A stretch of DNA of 64,000 bases from Amphibalanus amphitrite (taxonomy: Eukaryota; Arthropoda; Thecostraca; Balanomorpha; Balanidae), in contig NW_024883404.1 of NCBI RefSeq assembly GCF_019059575.1, positions 1-64,000 of the forward strand, given 5' to 3'. The notes beneath the pieces were generated by a model. It was not told the DNA's origin. It did no database searches and saw nothing but the letters and a program-made list of their open reading frames with translations. A program made the translations under genes and the position numbers. Positions 1-10,194 of this stretch are shown here, piece by piece (the stretch's first letter is position 1; each line of letters begins with the position of its first letter).

Positions 1-477
1 ATACGTCATATGACATTAGGCTCCGCCCACGACTGCGGCATTGACCCGTGCCCATCAGCGACCTCTGTACAAACGACACCCCTGCCATCTGTAAAGGACT
101 ATGAATTTCGCTGACGTTTCACGTGCTATGAATCAATTGCAGCAGACCGTCAAGTAAATGTTAGGCTCTTGTTGACTCTTGTAGGTATATGGGACCAAGA
201 GGACCATCCCTCCTCAATCTACTACTCACACATGCTTCGGAAAAACGTTAACGATTCCTAACAAATACGATTTTCGATGTAGGATATCTGTTTGGTGAAA
301 TACGAGCGAGCCTTATGATGTGAAGAGAAGGCAATTAGCTAATTATTGCGCTGGTCGATGGGTGCATAGCGATGTACAAATCAGGAGCTACTTCATGACA
401 TCCGACATCCCATTATCGCATTATCTGCAACGCCATAGGCTTTAAATACAGGTGAATATTTTCTAACCTTATGTCAG
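1..477. other. no gene seen
   Basis: Mixed-composition sequence with no coding signature, repeat or recognised element. It could be intergenic, or an intron of the E-Syt gene whose 5' exons are missing. Confidence 0.5.
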
Positions 478-1677
478 TTATCCTGCCAGGTGGTGGGGGG
501 CATTTTTTTTGCCCCCCTTGGGCATTTTTTCAATATATCTCGAGACCCGCTGCGCCGATCGTCACCAAACTTTCAGTACCCTCCCGGGAGCAGCTAGCGC
601 ACATGGTGACTAAAAAATGTTTCCAAAGGCTATGATAGGTTGGCCGCTAATGACGAGTGGCGTCATTTTTGCCATTTTCGACCCAAAACAAGGTTTCGCG
701 GGAAGAGCTGTTAGGCCTACAGCTTTAGAGATACAGAAAAATGTTTCAGACATAAAAGGTGTGGAATCAAAAGGGCTACAAAACTGCTTTTTCGGTTTTT
801 AGAATTTTATGGATTTTGACCCCCAAAAATAAAAAGATAGATTTTTTGAATATAATAGCCGAAAAATCCAAAAAGTTTTTTGAATTTCGAAAAACCGGAA
901 TATATGTGATAGTCCCCACCGCCTTCTATCTACATACCAAATTTGAGGTCGATACCTCTTTTTTGGCCAAGTTATAGCGAAAAAAAAACTGTTCAAAATT
1001 GATGACGTCAAATTTTCAAACTCAATTTTTTTTTGCAATTCTAGACCTCGTAGCGCAAAACAAAGACCACCATTAGACTCCCCGTGACGAGCTGCATCGA
1101 ATCGATACCAATTTTATGCAAAAATATCAACTTTGAAATTTGACCTTTTTGACCTGACCTTGACCTGACCTCCACCAGAAAGTGACCTAAACCGTACCTG
1201 ATGGTCTAATAACCAACACCATTGAGTTGGAAATGAAAAAAAAAAACTGGCCATAAAACATGCATCGCATAACCTTAGTAAAGTTGGGCTCATGTGGTGA
1301 CCCTTGATGACATTTGGTGACCTGACCTGTGACCTGACCTGGTATGACCAGTGACCTCTAATAGCAACATATGTACTAGACAACTGACGCCTTATCGCTG
1401 ATTTTCGACAAAATGCGTTTTACTCGGTGTTATAGCGCTTTCCCTAGAAGCCCCGTGAACGGTGAAACATTTTATCTTTGACCTGACCTGTGACGTCATT
1501 GGTGGCCCCGAGGTCAATGAAATTTGGTTTCCTTCGACAAATTTGACAGGGCTATCGAACGCCGTTTGAATTTTCCGGATCCGTCCAGTAGTTTCGGAGA
1601 TACGGGGGGGGGCAAAAAAATGCCCCCCCCCCCACCGCGCGGAAGGTGGCTGGTAGGCCCACCGCCTGCCGGGTTAT
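478..1677. mobile_element. TTAA/CCC-ended non-autonomous element, copy 1
   Basis: Ends are TTATCCTGCCAGGTGGTGGG and CCGCCTGCCGGGTTA, an imperfect inverted pair, each followed inward by G-run/C-run hairpins with a central GCATTTT or AAAATGC. The interior holds TGACCTGACC arrays and is colinear with 40357-41559 (shared GACGAGCTGCATCGAATCGA and similar blocks). No transposase. TTAA plus CCC termini suggest a piggyBac-type target, by analogy only. Confidence 0.65.
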
Positions 1678-2371
1678 ATGCCATCTGCCCGTCATTTGCA
1701 GCTTATAAAAAATAAAACAAATATCAGCGAACATATCAGCATTGTACAAGCAATGCGCATTGAGCATTGAGCTCCTCAGTCATCATGTCGCTCTTTGGGC
1801 ACTGTCAGACAAGACGTTACGCACAACTCCGCCGGCTTTCGGCACCGCTCGACCGTCCCCGCTCCCCGCCACAGCGCGAGTGACCGCGCGCCGGCCCGAA
1901 ACCGCCGCAGGCCAAGACCACAGAGGCGGGGCTTCGCTCTGACGTCATAACGTATCACAGACTGACTGGTGATAGCCTCTACACGCCGGGTGAAAATCTT
2001 GCTCGAAATTTAACATTACGAGTCAATGAGAAGTGCCTGAAATATTGAAATGGCGACAAAATATCTAAATTGTAAAAGTTTCGGCAGGTCTTGAAACGGC
2101 CATGTCCTGAGCTTGGTTGAAATTATTCTATGCATTTAAAAATAATCGCAAAAAAATTAGGGTCTCAAGAGGTCTGGCGTTGACAGTAGCATCTTTCAAT
2201 GCTGAGTTAATGACGGCGCAATAGGGTTGGGACCTATCTGCATGCTCTGTATGTTTTGGTAAAATAAAAAAGCTCAGAATTTTTAATGATTTAATTTAAA
2301 ATCACTTTGTTAAAAAAATGCCTAGTTAGTTCAGAAATTAATTATTTGTGGCTGAAAACAACTTGCTTCTG

Positions 2372-2411
2372 ATTGGTCGGGCTAATCATGACGTCACATG
2401 TAGGTATATAA
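2372..2411 (+). promoter_or_regulatory. promoter-like cluster: inverted CCAAT, CRE, TATA
   Basis: It has ATTGG (inverted CCAAT) at 2372-2376, the palindromic CRE TGACGTCA at 2389-2396 and TATATAA at 2405-2411. Spacing is typical of a TATA promoter with start near 2436. The only protein-like frame downstream begins near 2834. Confidence 0.4.
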
Positions 2412-2833
2412 CTGTCTGTATATTTGGCGCAGTTGAGACATACATTTTCTATGTATTTTCCTATGGTAAATCGGAGTGATTGGTCGTGTTTCCAGTGTCT
2501 CTTTATTTTGCGCTGGTATTGCGTGGCTAAGAAGTTTTATCAAGAATGGCATATACTAAAATATTCCTTTAATAATGGAGCTTCAATATCTGTGAGTTTT
2601 ATTGGCAAGCGAAAACTGATTTCGCTGTTATTTTATCTGGAAATTACTCATTTTTGTAGGTCAATATTCAAAATATTTTACGGGAACAAGTTGGCACTTT
2701 TCTTGATTTTTGCACTCAAATCGCGTGCGATTCAACTGTATTGGAACTTACAAAGAATCTTGGTGATTAATTAACTGCGTTGTTATGGCACTGTTTGCAA
2801 AGCATGGATAATGAAACTCTGCCAAAGACTTAG

Positions 2834-3262
2834 CTACATAGCAATGCCTCAAGTAATACGCAGGAGGGACAGAATTCAGAGTCCGATCGAGAAGAATCGG
2901 TGCAAATGCTACGAAGACCAGGCAGCTCTGATACAATAGCTAGTCGTCTCACTACTCTCACTCCATTAGACCAGCTGATTCCTGACAGCGCCGACTCGGA
3001 TGCAAAGATGGAGCTCATCTTCCAAGCCAGAAACCAGTTCTTTGATGGAAGATGTGATGCTGCCTCTGTCTCTGCTTTGTTGGCCACTTTGGACGGGGCG
3101 GAGCTCCGCTCCTTGCGTGAGCGGTTATTCGCCTGTCATCCAGAAATAGTTCCTTCGTTTGCTGGCCGTTCCCTGATTAGGTGCAATACGGGGAGCTGTA
3201 ATCAGGGAAGTAACTTTCCATATGAAAGGGGTGCAGGTGCACCCCCGTCCCCCATCCACTAG
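2834..3262 (+). CDS. open frame of unknown origin, possibly an exon or transposon ORF fragment
   Basis: The frame opens after TAG at 2831 and reads NASSSNTQEGQNSESDREES, then LTTLTPLDQLIPDSADSDAK, MELIFQARNQFFDGRCDAAS and ALLATLDGAELRSLRERLF. The composition is protein-like (Leu/Glu/Asp balance, no low complexity) for about 110 residues and degrades after 3170. No initiating ATG is visible close to its 5' end, and no family is recognised. It lies 430 bp downstream of a CCAAT/CRE/TATA cluster. A DNA-transposon or genuine 5' exon origin are equally open. Confidence 0.3.
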   Translation, partial: LHSNASSNTQEGQNSESDREESVQMLRRPGSSDTIASRLTTLTPLDQLIPDSADSDAKMELIFQARNQFFDGRCDAASVSALLATLDGAELRSLRERLFACHPEIVPSFAGRSLIRCNTGSCNQGSNFPYERGAGAPPSPIH

Positions 3263-3747
3263 AAGTGCACCCACATAGGCTAAGCGGCGCCCCACACGCC
3301 GCCCCACACGATTAGCTCGAGCAGATGGCGAGGGTGATTTCTCGGCTACATTCCATCTCGGCGTCGTGATGCTTGTGGGCTTGGAAAGCGTCCAGTCGTA
3401 TTTAGGGTAGTGTAGGGGTAGGGTTGAGTTCAATAAGGTCCTTACATTTGAAAGTTAGTTGAACAACCCGCAATCAGCACAACATACCACAAGTTAAAAC
3501 TACCAAACTCCGCCCAACTAATATTAATAAACATTACAGCCAAACTAATGGCCTAAATAAAAATATATCTCAAATCCTAACAGTTATCGCGGGTGATGGC
3601 GCCATGAGTTGCTATTATCCAAAACAGGTGCAAATAAACATGTTTGTATGTCCTATGTATGTTTGTTTTAAAAACGTTGCAGCGGCGCTGGGAACTGCAG
3701 TCTTAGATCTGGGTATGTTTGGCATCTGCAACTCTTCATATACACAT

Positions 3748-4234
3748 TAACCCTATTTCGGACGGGGAGACCTTTCAGGATTTTCTTGTACCTACAATTG
3801 CCAAACGCCGCGAGACATTCAGCTCATATTTGGTGACTTTTCCTAAATGCTCATTGCGCACATCTCAGCAAAAAAAAAAATTGCTGGGTCAGGTCAGGTC
3901 AGGTAACCAGAGCGGGTTTGTTGACCCCACCTCAGAAAAGTTTGCAAACACGTCAGAGCTTGAGTTTTTTCACGAAGTTATTTCCTCTCATCAAGTCTTC
4001 AAAACAGTACCTGCAGTATGTGTCGTTTGTATATCTCAGAATGTTTGATCTGTGACCTGAGGTTACGTCAGAGTCGTGACCTTTACATTGCAAGCCTATG
4101 GAAAAGTATTGAAATGCGACCTGCACCTCGAGTAAACGAGTCAAAACCACCCAATTCTTTAAGAATTATGACAAATTATCTTATCTGTAATGGTCCAGGT
4201 GCCATTTACTGACAGGGACACCGGAGAGGGTTAT
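3748..4234. mobile_element. degenerate TTAA/CCC element, short
   Basis: It starts TTAACCCTATTTCGG and ends near GGAGAGGGTTA, with AGGTCAGGTCAGG and TGTGACCTGAGG inside. It resembles the other TTAA elements in style but is shorter and lacks the G-run hairpins. Confidence 0.4.
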
Positions 4235-5586
4235 CTGAGCCGAGATCATGTGAGGTGATATCTACCATACATCAATGCTCACAATACTTACAATATTGAC
4301 AATGCTTTTGCTTACAACACGTACAATACTTACGATGAGACCAGCAAGCACTCTGCCGTTACAGTTCTAACTTCTGTTTCGAAAAACGACGTTACACACA
4401 TTCGCTGCCAGCATAACATGTATTGTTTGACAGTAACAAAATACAATTGACATCTGAACCCCAAACGGACCGCCATCCACTCAAATTTTATAATCCTGAC
4501 CGGTCAGGGGGCGAATGGAGGTCATTTCCTGGGCATTACACTCAGCCCTTGCACAAAATATCTCACCTCACAGTGATCATTACAACAATAGCACCGACTT
4601 GATAGTGGATTTCAAAGTACTTGCATCAGCTCTTCCTGCTACGCCTCACAGGGTAATGTTGTTCGGGACATGAACGAAGATCGTTTTCGGAGTTTCATAA
4701 GTGCTACTGCAACAGCCTGGCACAAAACAGGACTTGTACGCTGTTCTCTGCACTTTGCCCTTCAGTATATCACAAAAGAATTGTTTAGAATCCATCTTAA
4801 GCTTCTTTCACAGTCTCCCTTGCCACCGTAGGGCGTAGATAGATTGCTGTTGCTGGTAAGTTAAGGCACGGTAGATAGAAATTACCTCGGTTCTCAACGC
4901 CTTAAGTTATTTTCATAAAAAAAGAACAAATAAATGATCAATTAGATGACAGGAATGGAAACATTTTAATCGTAAAGTAGTTCAAATATTGGAATGAGCT
5001 TTTGCTTTTCAGCATCCTCCGATTCATCATCTTTATCATTTGAAAATTCGAGGTACATAAAATGTTTATCACGCGCTCATGTTAAGTGGGAATATAGTAC
5101 ACGGCAGACACATCAATTTTTGACACTGAACATTTCATCCGTAAATGTTTTAGCATAATTTAAAGTTAAAAACAGCGCGAATGGCAGAGTGAAGCAAACA
5201 ACATCTTTCACCCATTGATATAACATGTAATCTGTGGTGCGCCAGATGCGCCATTATTTGTCAACCGCAGAAGGTGACATGTGACGTAACAGCATCAAGA
5301 GCATCTTTTTTCAAGAACTTTTCAAAACAAGTTTCCTATCTTTCTTCCCCCATTTCTCTCAGCTTATTGATTTTATGAGGCAATGGTATGCACCATAAAT
5401 TCTGTGAAAATAGTTTGATCATTTTCATGCATTCTTAAAAAATCGAGTTCCCAACCCCATTCTTCGAGATAATCGATGTAATCATATGCAAGGCCTGGAG
5501 TGCATGATTTTTGTGTTACCTGCTACGGTGTCATTCCACTCGACCTCTATCCATCCTTTAATTTCTTTTTACCTCTTTTCCATCAG
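4235..5586. other. AT-rich non-coding stretch
   Basis: No exon-like frame with flanking splice sites is visible. It is probably E-Syt intron. It ends in the polypyrimidine tract before 5587. Confidence 0.5.
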
Positions 5587-5660
5587 CCCGTGCCAGTGTC
5601 GGCGCCACTGGTTGAGCCGCCGCCCGCCGCCAGCACCCAGCCGGCTAAACCACCGCAGCA
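5587..5660 (+). CDS. Esyt2: E-Syt exon a, proline-rich linker
   Basis: It encodes a 24-residue Pro/Ala-rich linker (PVPVSAPLVEPPP...KPPQ) ahead of the first C2 block and ends in phase 2 (CA|GTAAGT). It follows a pyrimidine-rich tract and CATCAG acceptor. It is the first exon of this gene I can support in the window. It mirrors exon 8086-8189, which also ends in a proline run before the second C2 block. Confidence 0.65.
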
Positions 5661-8600
5661 GTAAGTTCAGTTGTGGGGGCACACTGAGTAGCCTCGTAAT
5701 TGCCCGATGGCACAGTTGACATCCGTTATCTTCGCGAGCTGATTCTGACGTTAGATTGGATGGCATATGTTAAATGAAAGTACAAACATTGATCGCTGTT
5801 TTCGTAGTTTGTCTTGTCACAGTAATGTTTTTAATCACCAACAGCTATCTAAATTCACATCCTCCGGACGCGAATATTCAACAGGTGCTAGTGACCACCG
5901 CTGTCTTTTTATTCGTGATCAATTCCACGATGCACTTAGTTGCATTCCACCTTTTGCTCAGTTGAATCACATGTTTGTTCGCAGTCTGGGTGGAGCGGAC
6001 AGATTGGGTAGAATCCAGCTAACCCTGAAATACAACCAGGCCCGCTGCGCACTGGCCGTCGTCGTGCATAAAGTCACGTAAGTCGTGGGGGTGAGGTCTG
6101 AACTTTTTTTTTCAGAACGTCGTATGCTTTATCGTCATATGCTATAGACAACGGCACTGTTAGCACTAGTGTTTAACGCTTGAATACCTGTTAACCTGAA
6201 AGTTCGAAAATTTGTCGATGGACGTATGTATCAGGCTAAAGGTTCATTGCGATCGTAAATTGCTTCTTTCACTCTGCCGCCATCGCGAGCTACATCAAGT
6301 TACGACGATTGATAAGTTTCGCGTCTAAGGACTTCCAAACATTACCGAAACATGATTCGTCCTTTCTCAATTCTGCAGGAACCTGCCTATGCAGGGTGAC
6401 GACATCCCTGACCCGTACGTCAAAACGTACTTGCTGCCAGATAGATCGGAGAAGAACAAACGCAAAACTCAGGTGAGTAATTCATGAAATGTGTCACCTG
6501 GGCATTTCAGGGTGCGGCTTTCGACTCTATCGTCAAGACCCTGATGGTTTCCAAACTGTGGCATAGCGAGCTTCCATCGCTTCCACAGAAGCATTCAAGT
6601 TTCAGCACATTAAAGATTAAAAAGAAATTTATCAGGTTGTAATTGGGATGACAACAGGAACATATCCCATCGATTGCTGCTGATCAAATGGAAATAGGGT
6701 CTTTCTCCAGTTTGTCGTGGCATAACTTGCCTTCTCGTGCTTACTGAAATTTATCGATTTGATTCATGTCTGAATATGATTCGGTCTTTTTTCGTGACCT
6801 CGCCTGTTTCAGAAATTCAAGGACAACTGCAATCCCGTGTATGAGGAGACCCTGGAGTATGAGGGAAAACTGCACGAGCTCCTGCGCACCCTGGAGGTGC
6901 AGGTTGTCAGCAAGAAGACGTTCGCCCCCAACCAGATCCTTGGCATGGTGAGATTAAACGACCGCCGACTTTTACAACACGATGTGCGTCACAAGACGAG
7001 AAATCGTAACAGTAAATCGGGTTCCATGAGATCACTGCCGTTTTATCCGCATTTGTATGCGCATAGTACGTGAGATTAAAACGGTGGATGAATGTTCACT
7101 GCCGACGCGAATATTCGCCCTTATCTTCTTGTCGGCCGTCTTTTGGATAATGCGTTTGGATTTTTTGCATGCCTCACTGACGCTTTCTAAATCCATGTGC
7201 GTACTCTGATGACAGCATTCTTGTCGCGGAACTTGTAACCAATTGATAAAATCGTTTATCTGCAAAATCTGCGGCCTTTTATCGCATTGATCAACTGAAT
7301 TTTCAGAAACATATTGACCTGAAGTCCTTCGACCTGGAAAACGGGATGACTCTCTGGTTTGACCTGGAGCCTGAAGACAGGTTCGACGAGTAAGTTTACC
7401 GATTATATGTAACAGCATCGGGCATGAGTTTCATTTAGATGGGGATGTTGTGTGCTAGCATAAATATATGCTTGACTGTCATGTATGCTGCAGTACATAT
7501 GTCGCAAGTACCTGATTTCGCGCGTTTGTATCCACTTTTCTATTATCGTTACTTTCCTTCTAAGTTCATGTTCAGTTGAACGATAAGCGAACCATTTCAA
7601 GCCTCGTGTCTCCGTGCTCCCCAGATCGGAGGCCAAGCCGTCCACCCCTGCCTACGACCCGTACAGTCGTCCCCCGGCGGCCGCCGCTCCGCCAACGGTC
7701 GCGGAGCAGCCCCAACAGAAACCACTGACGCCCCAGGTGAGACGAACAGAGCGGCCCCAACAGGAACCACTGACGCCCCAGGTGAGACGAACAGAGCGGC
7801 CCCAATAGGAACCACTGACGTCCCAGGTGAGACGAGCCACTCTTAATAGATGACTTATGGATGTCATGGAGGGTCATGTCCTGCCACCACGCAGTCATTA
7901 TCTCTGATGTTAGTAATGTTAGGACGGAGTTTGTTATATCGTTTAGAGCTGTGTCATGGGCTGGGTTCAGACATTAAACAAACGCACCCCATAACACTGC
8001 TAACGCAGCTCAGCTCCATAGGTTAACGCCACCTCTCCCTCTATGAATGTCTCTGACACCGTTCTGCCCACATGCCGTCCCTCAGGAGAGTGCGGTGCAG
8101 AGCCTGATCCAGGACCTGCTGCCGGAGGATGTTCCCGTGCGTGAGGATCCCCCGGGACAGGCTGCTGCGCCGAGCCAGCCACCGCCGCAGTAAGTGACAC
8201 AGCGTGTCTGGGGCTACACCTGAGCTCTGTTCGCACCCCGTTTATTTATCAGCAGGCTGCGACCGTGCTGCTGCTTCTTGGCTCCTCATTGGTCGAATTC
8301 AAGTGGTCTATTTGTTAGACCAATGAGAGGCCAAGCCACGCAGGAATAACTTCCTTATATGGGGAAAGCCGACAGCACGCTGATATAAAAACAGCGACCG
8401 AACAGGGCCCTGGTTACTGGTTACTCACGGCCACCTCTGTTCGATCTTATTGCCTTTCTGTGCGAGATAATGAGTTTTTTCTTCTCAGATGTCCAGTTGT
8501 TTAGTAAATAAATAATTATTGGCTTCTACACGACGATCAGAATATTTTGATACATCATACGTAAATAATGATGCTGCTGACCCCATATTGTTACCTGATA

Positions 8601-10194
8601 TGTCCATCACTATGTCCATCTTTTTAGTCTGTGTGACGTGCTCATCTGAGTATGTTGCATCTACTGTCTATCATGTGTCATCCATCTACAGTGACGTTTC
8701 CATCACCTATCACATGTGTCTCGTCCTCAGCCCGGCCGGCGCGGACCGTCTGGGCAGAATTGAGCTCACCCTCCGCTACAGTCACATGAAGGACGCACTA
8801 GAGGTCACCGTGCACAGAGTCGCGTGAGTGCCTATATATGATGGAAGCAGACACGAGTATTGCCTCTGTGTGTGTGTGCTACAACTATACCTTAAAGTGT
8901 CGGATTTCAGAAAATCTAACATACTTTAGACCGTACAGGCGACCTATGTGTGATTTGTTAACGGTGACTGAATAGACGGCCGGGGGACGACGTGGTGAAG
9001 TGTTCGGAAATGCGCCCGTGATCAGTGGCCAGTTTGTGTTTCTAACATATACCCATTTACCCACTTCTCCAGGAATCTGCCCGTGCAGGGTGACGACATC
9101 CCTGATCCTTACGTCAAGACCTATCTGTTACCGGATAAATCGGAGAGCAACAAACGAAAAACGGAGGTAAAGTTTAACCATGGACATTGGACAATGGAAA
9201 TTGAATACGAAGCACAATAAATTGCATCCAATGAGTGTTGTTCAATTGTTCCAAATTTAGCCTTTAGTCATGGACATTGAGGCATTATTTTTTAATTAAT
9301 ATGCTTAATTGATAGCATGTGTAACGATTTGTCGCTTTCGTTTAGCATCACAGTCGAATGGCACAGTGATTTTGTTCTCAGTGGTCAGAAACTGATAGAG
9401 CTGAACTGACCCAGTGAATATATTCATTGACGTTTTTTTCCACTTCACAGAAATTCAAGGACGAGTGTAATCCCGTTTACGAAGAGACGTTCGAATACAA
9501 GGGGAAACAGAGTGATGTCGGCAGTCGCACTCTCGAGGTTCAGGTGGTCAGCAAGAAAACATTCGGCTGGAACCCAGTCCTCGGCATGGTAAGGCGACTT
9601 TTGTGCACGAAGTCATCATTAATATTCACTTGTTCAGTGTATTGCACATTAATTTCGCAGTTCGTTTGCTGGCGAGCAATATTATGCATCCAGCAGTTAT
9701 AGCAGGACGTTGTTATTAATTGATAAATCGTGCAAAGCTAGACGGTAGACAATGGTGCAGAAGTGGGGCGTTAAATGACATTTGCATAACAGCTCTTCGA
9801 CATGCCGCTCGGCGCTCATTCGAAATAGTGAATGCATGAGTATCATTATGAGTAGCTAGCAACCGGTCGTTTGCGACATCAAATGATTTATTATTCAAGT
9901 CACGATAAATGAGTTGAATTATATGTTGTTACAGTCCCTTATTCGGGAACCGTAACAGTAATAGGAGCGAAGCCGCGTTTACTGCCACACTGCTAACCAG
10001 GCGGTGGCAGCAGTTAATACCCAAGAAGATGCAGCAACTACTTTTGTATGCTTATTATTGTAGGATTTTAATACTCTCTGCTGTAATTGTCCTCCTTTCT
10101 CCCCCAGAAACACATTGACCTGCGCGGAGTGAACCTGGAGGCGGGAACCACCGATTGGTTCGACCTGGAGCCAGAGGAGCGGTTCGACTCGTAA
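5587..10194 (+). CDS. Esyt2: extended synaptotagmin-like gene, 3' part (two C-terminal C2 domains)
   Basis: Joined exons: 5587-5660, 5985-6077, 6379-6472, 6813-6947, 7307-7389, 7625-7736, 8086-8189, 8731-8823, 9073-9166, 9451-9588, 10108-10194 (stop TAA). Every junction has an AG acceptor and a GT donor, and phases agree throughout. Each C2 domain opens with GADRLGRIxLTL and continues with DDIPDPYVKTYLLPD, a basic NKRKT stretch, KFKDxCNPVYEE, RTLEVQVVSKKTF and W(F)DLEPE. This order matches the C-terminal C2C domain of extended synaptotagmins, ER-anchored proteins that tether ER to plasma membrane and move lipids; C2C contributes plasma-membrane phosphoinositide binding. Assignment rests on remembered family features, not a search. 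The SMP domain and C2A/C2B exons are not visible here. Two tandem C2C-type domains are unusual; one is the norm. Confidence 0.8.
5985..6077 (+). CDS. Esyt2: E-Syt exon b, first C2 domain strands 1-2
   Basis: It encodes GGADRLGRIQLTLKYNQ through VVVHKV, the first beta strands of a C2 domain. It enters in phase 2 and leaves in phase 2 (AC|GTAAGT). It has the same length and phases as exon 8731-8823 in the duplicated block. Confidence 0.85.
6379..6472 (+). CDS. Esyt2: E-Syt exon c, first C2 loop 1 and basic patch
   Basis: It encodes NLPMQGDDIPDPYVKTYLLP followed by DRSEKNKRKTQ. This holds the loop-1 acidic residues (DD..D) and a basic strand-4 patch, the typical phosphoinositide-binding surface of C2C domains. 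It ends in phase 0 before GTGAGT. Length (94 bp) equals exon 9073-9166. Confidence 0.85.
6813..6947 (+). CDS. Esyt2: E-Syt exon d, first C2 central strands
   Basis: It encodes KFKDNCNPVYEETLEYEG, then LHELLRTLEVQVVSKKTF and ILGM, in 45 codons with phase 0 at both ends. The CNPVYEE motif is the standard strand-4/5 region of C2 domains. The paralogous exon 9451-9588 is one codon longer. Confidence 0.85.
7307..7389 (+). CDS. Esyt2: E-Syt exon e, first C2 last strand
   Basis: It encodes KHIDLKSFDLENG, then WFDLEPEDRFD, the last C2 strand with the conserved Trp-Phe-Asp-Leu. It ends in phase 2 (GA|GTAAGT). Without splicing, the frame would stop immediately (GAG TAA). The second copy of this exon actually terminates the protein at the equivalent position. 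Confidence 0.85.
7625..7736 (+). CDS. Esyt2: E-Syt exon f, inter-C2 linker
   Basis: It encodes a Pro/Ala/Gln-rich linker (STPAYDPYSRPPAAAAPP...QKPLTPQ) and ends in phase 0 at CCCCAG|GTGAGA. The end of this exon and its donor are repeated twice more downstream with a 45-bp period, so alternative donors exist. The second donor would add 15 open codons. Using the third would run into TAG. Confidence 0.75.
7720..7830 (+). repeat. 45-bp minisatellite duplicating the E-Syt exon f donor
   Basis: Three copies of the unit CCACTGACGCCCCAG|GTGAGACGA plus spacer, with donors after 7736, 7781 and 7826. The period is 45 bp, so a shift to the second donor keeps frame (VRRTERPQQEPLTPQ). The third copy has CAA TAG, closing the frame. 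Confidence 0.85.
8086..8189 (+). CDS. Esyt2: E-Syt exon g, inter-C2 linker
   Basis: It encodes ESAVQSLIQDLLPEDVPVRE followed by a proline-rich tail (SQPPPQ) and ends in phase 2 (CA|GTAAGT). Its tail and phase match exon 5587-5660, so it looks like the start of the second duplicated block. A CTCAG acceptor precedes it. Confidence 0.75.
8285..8390 (+). promoter_or_regulatory. intronic promoter-like cluster: paired CCAAT, CArG, TATA
   Basis: It lies in the E-Syt intron before the second C2 block. CTCATTGGTC (8285-8294) and GACCAATGAG (8318-8327) form a perfect inverted pair carrying two CCAAT boxes. A consensus serum-response CArG box CCTTATATGG is at 8353-8362 and TATAAAA is at 8384-8390. A start would fall near 8412-8416, giving a transcript with only the second C2 domain. 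Order and spacing are those of a regulated TATA promoter; function is inferred. Confidence 0.5.
8731..8823 (+). CDS. Esyt2: E-Syt exon h, second C2 domain start
   Basis: It encodes PAGADRLGRIELTLRYS through VTVHRVA, the paralogue of exon 5985-6077 with identical length and phases. It lies about 340 bp downstream of a TATA/CArG/CCAAT cluster in the preceding intron. Confidence 0.85.
9073..9166 (+). CDS. Esyt2: E-Syt exon i, second C2 loop 1
   Basis: It encodes NLPVQGDDIPDPYVKTYLLP followed by DKSESNKRKTE. It is almost identical to exon 6379-6472, with the acidic loop and basic patch kept. Phase 0 end before GTAAAG. Confidence 0.85.
9451..9588 (+). CDS. Esyt2: E-Syt exon j, second C2 central strands
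   Basis: It encodes KFKDECNPVYEETFEYKGK, then SRTLEVQVVSKKTFGWNPV and LGM, in 46 codons. It is the paralogue of exon 6813-6947. Donor GTAAGG. Confidence 0.85.
10108..10194 (+). CDS. Esyt2: E-Syt terminal exon k
   Basis: It encodes KHIDLRGVNLEAG, then WFDLEPEERFDS and TAA. The stop overlaps a sequence still resembling the donor of the paralogous exon (TC|GTAAGC here, GA|GTAAGT at 7390), so the protein end may have arisen by reading into an ancestral donor. A further 3' exon using that donor cannot be excluded. Confidence 0.8.
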   Translation, partial: KHIDLRGVNLEAGTTDWFDLEPEERFDS

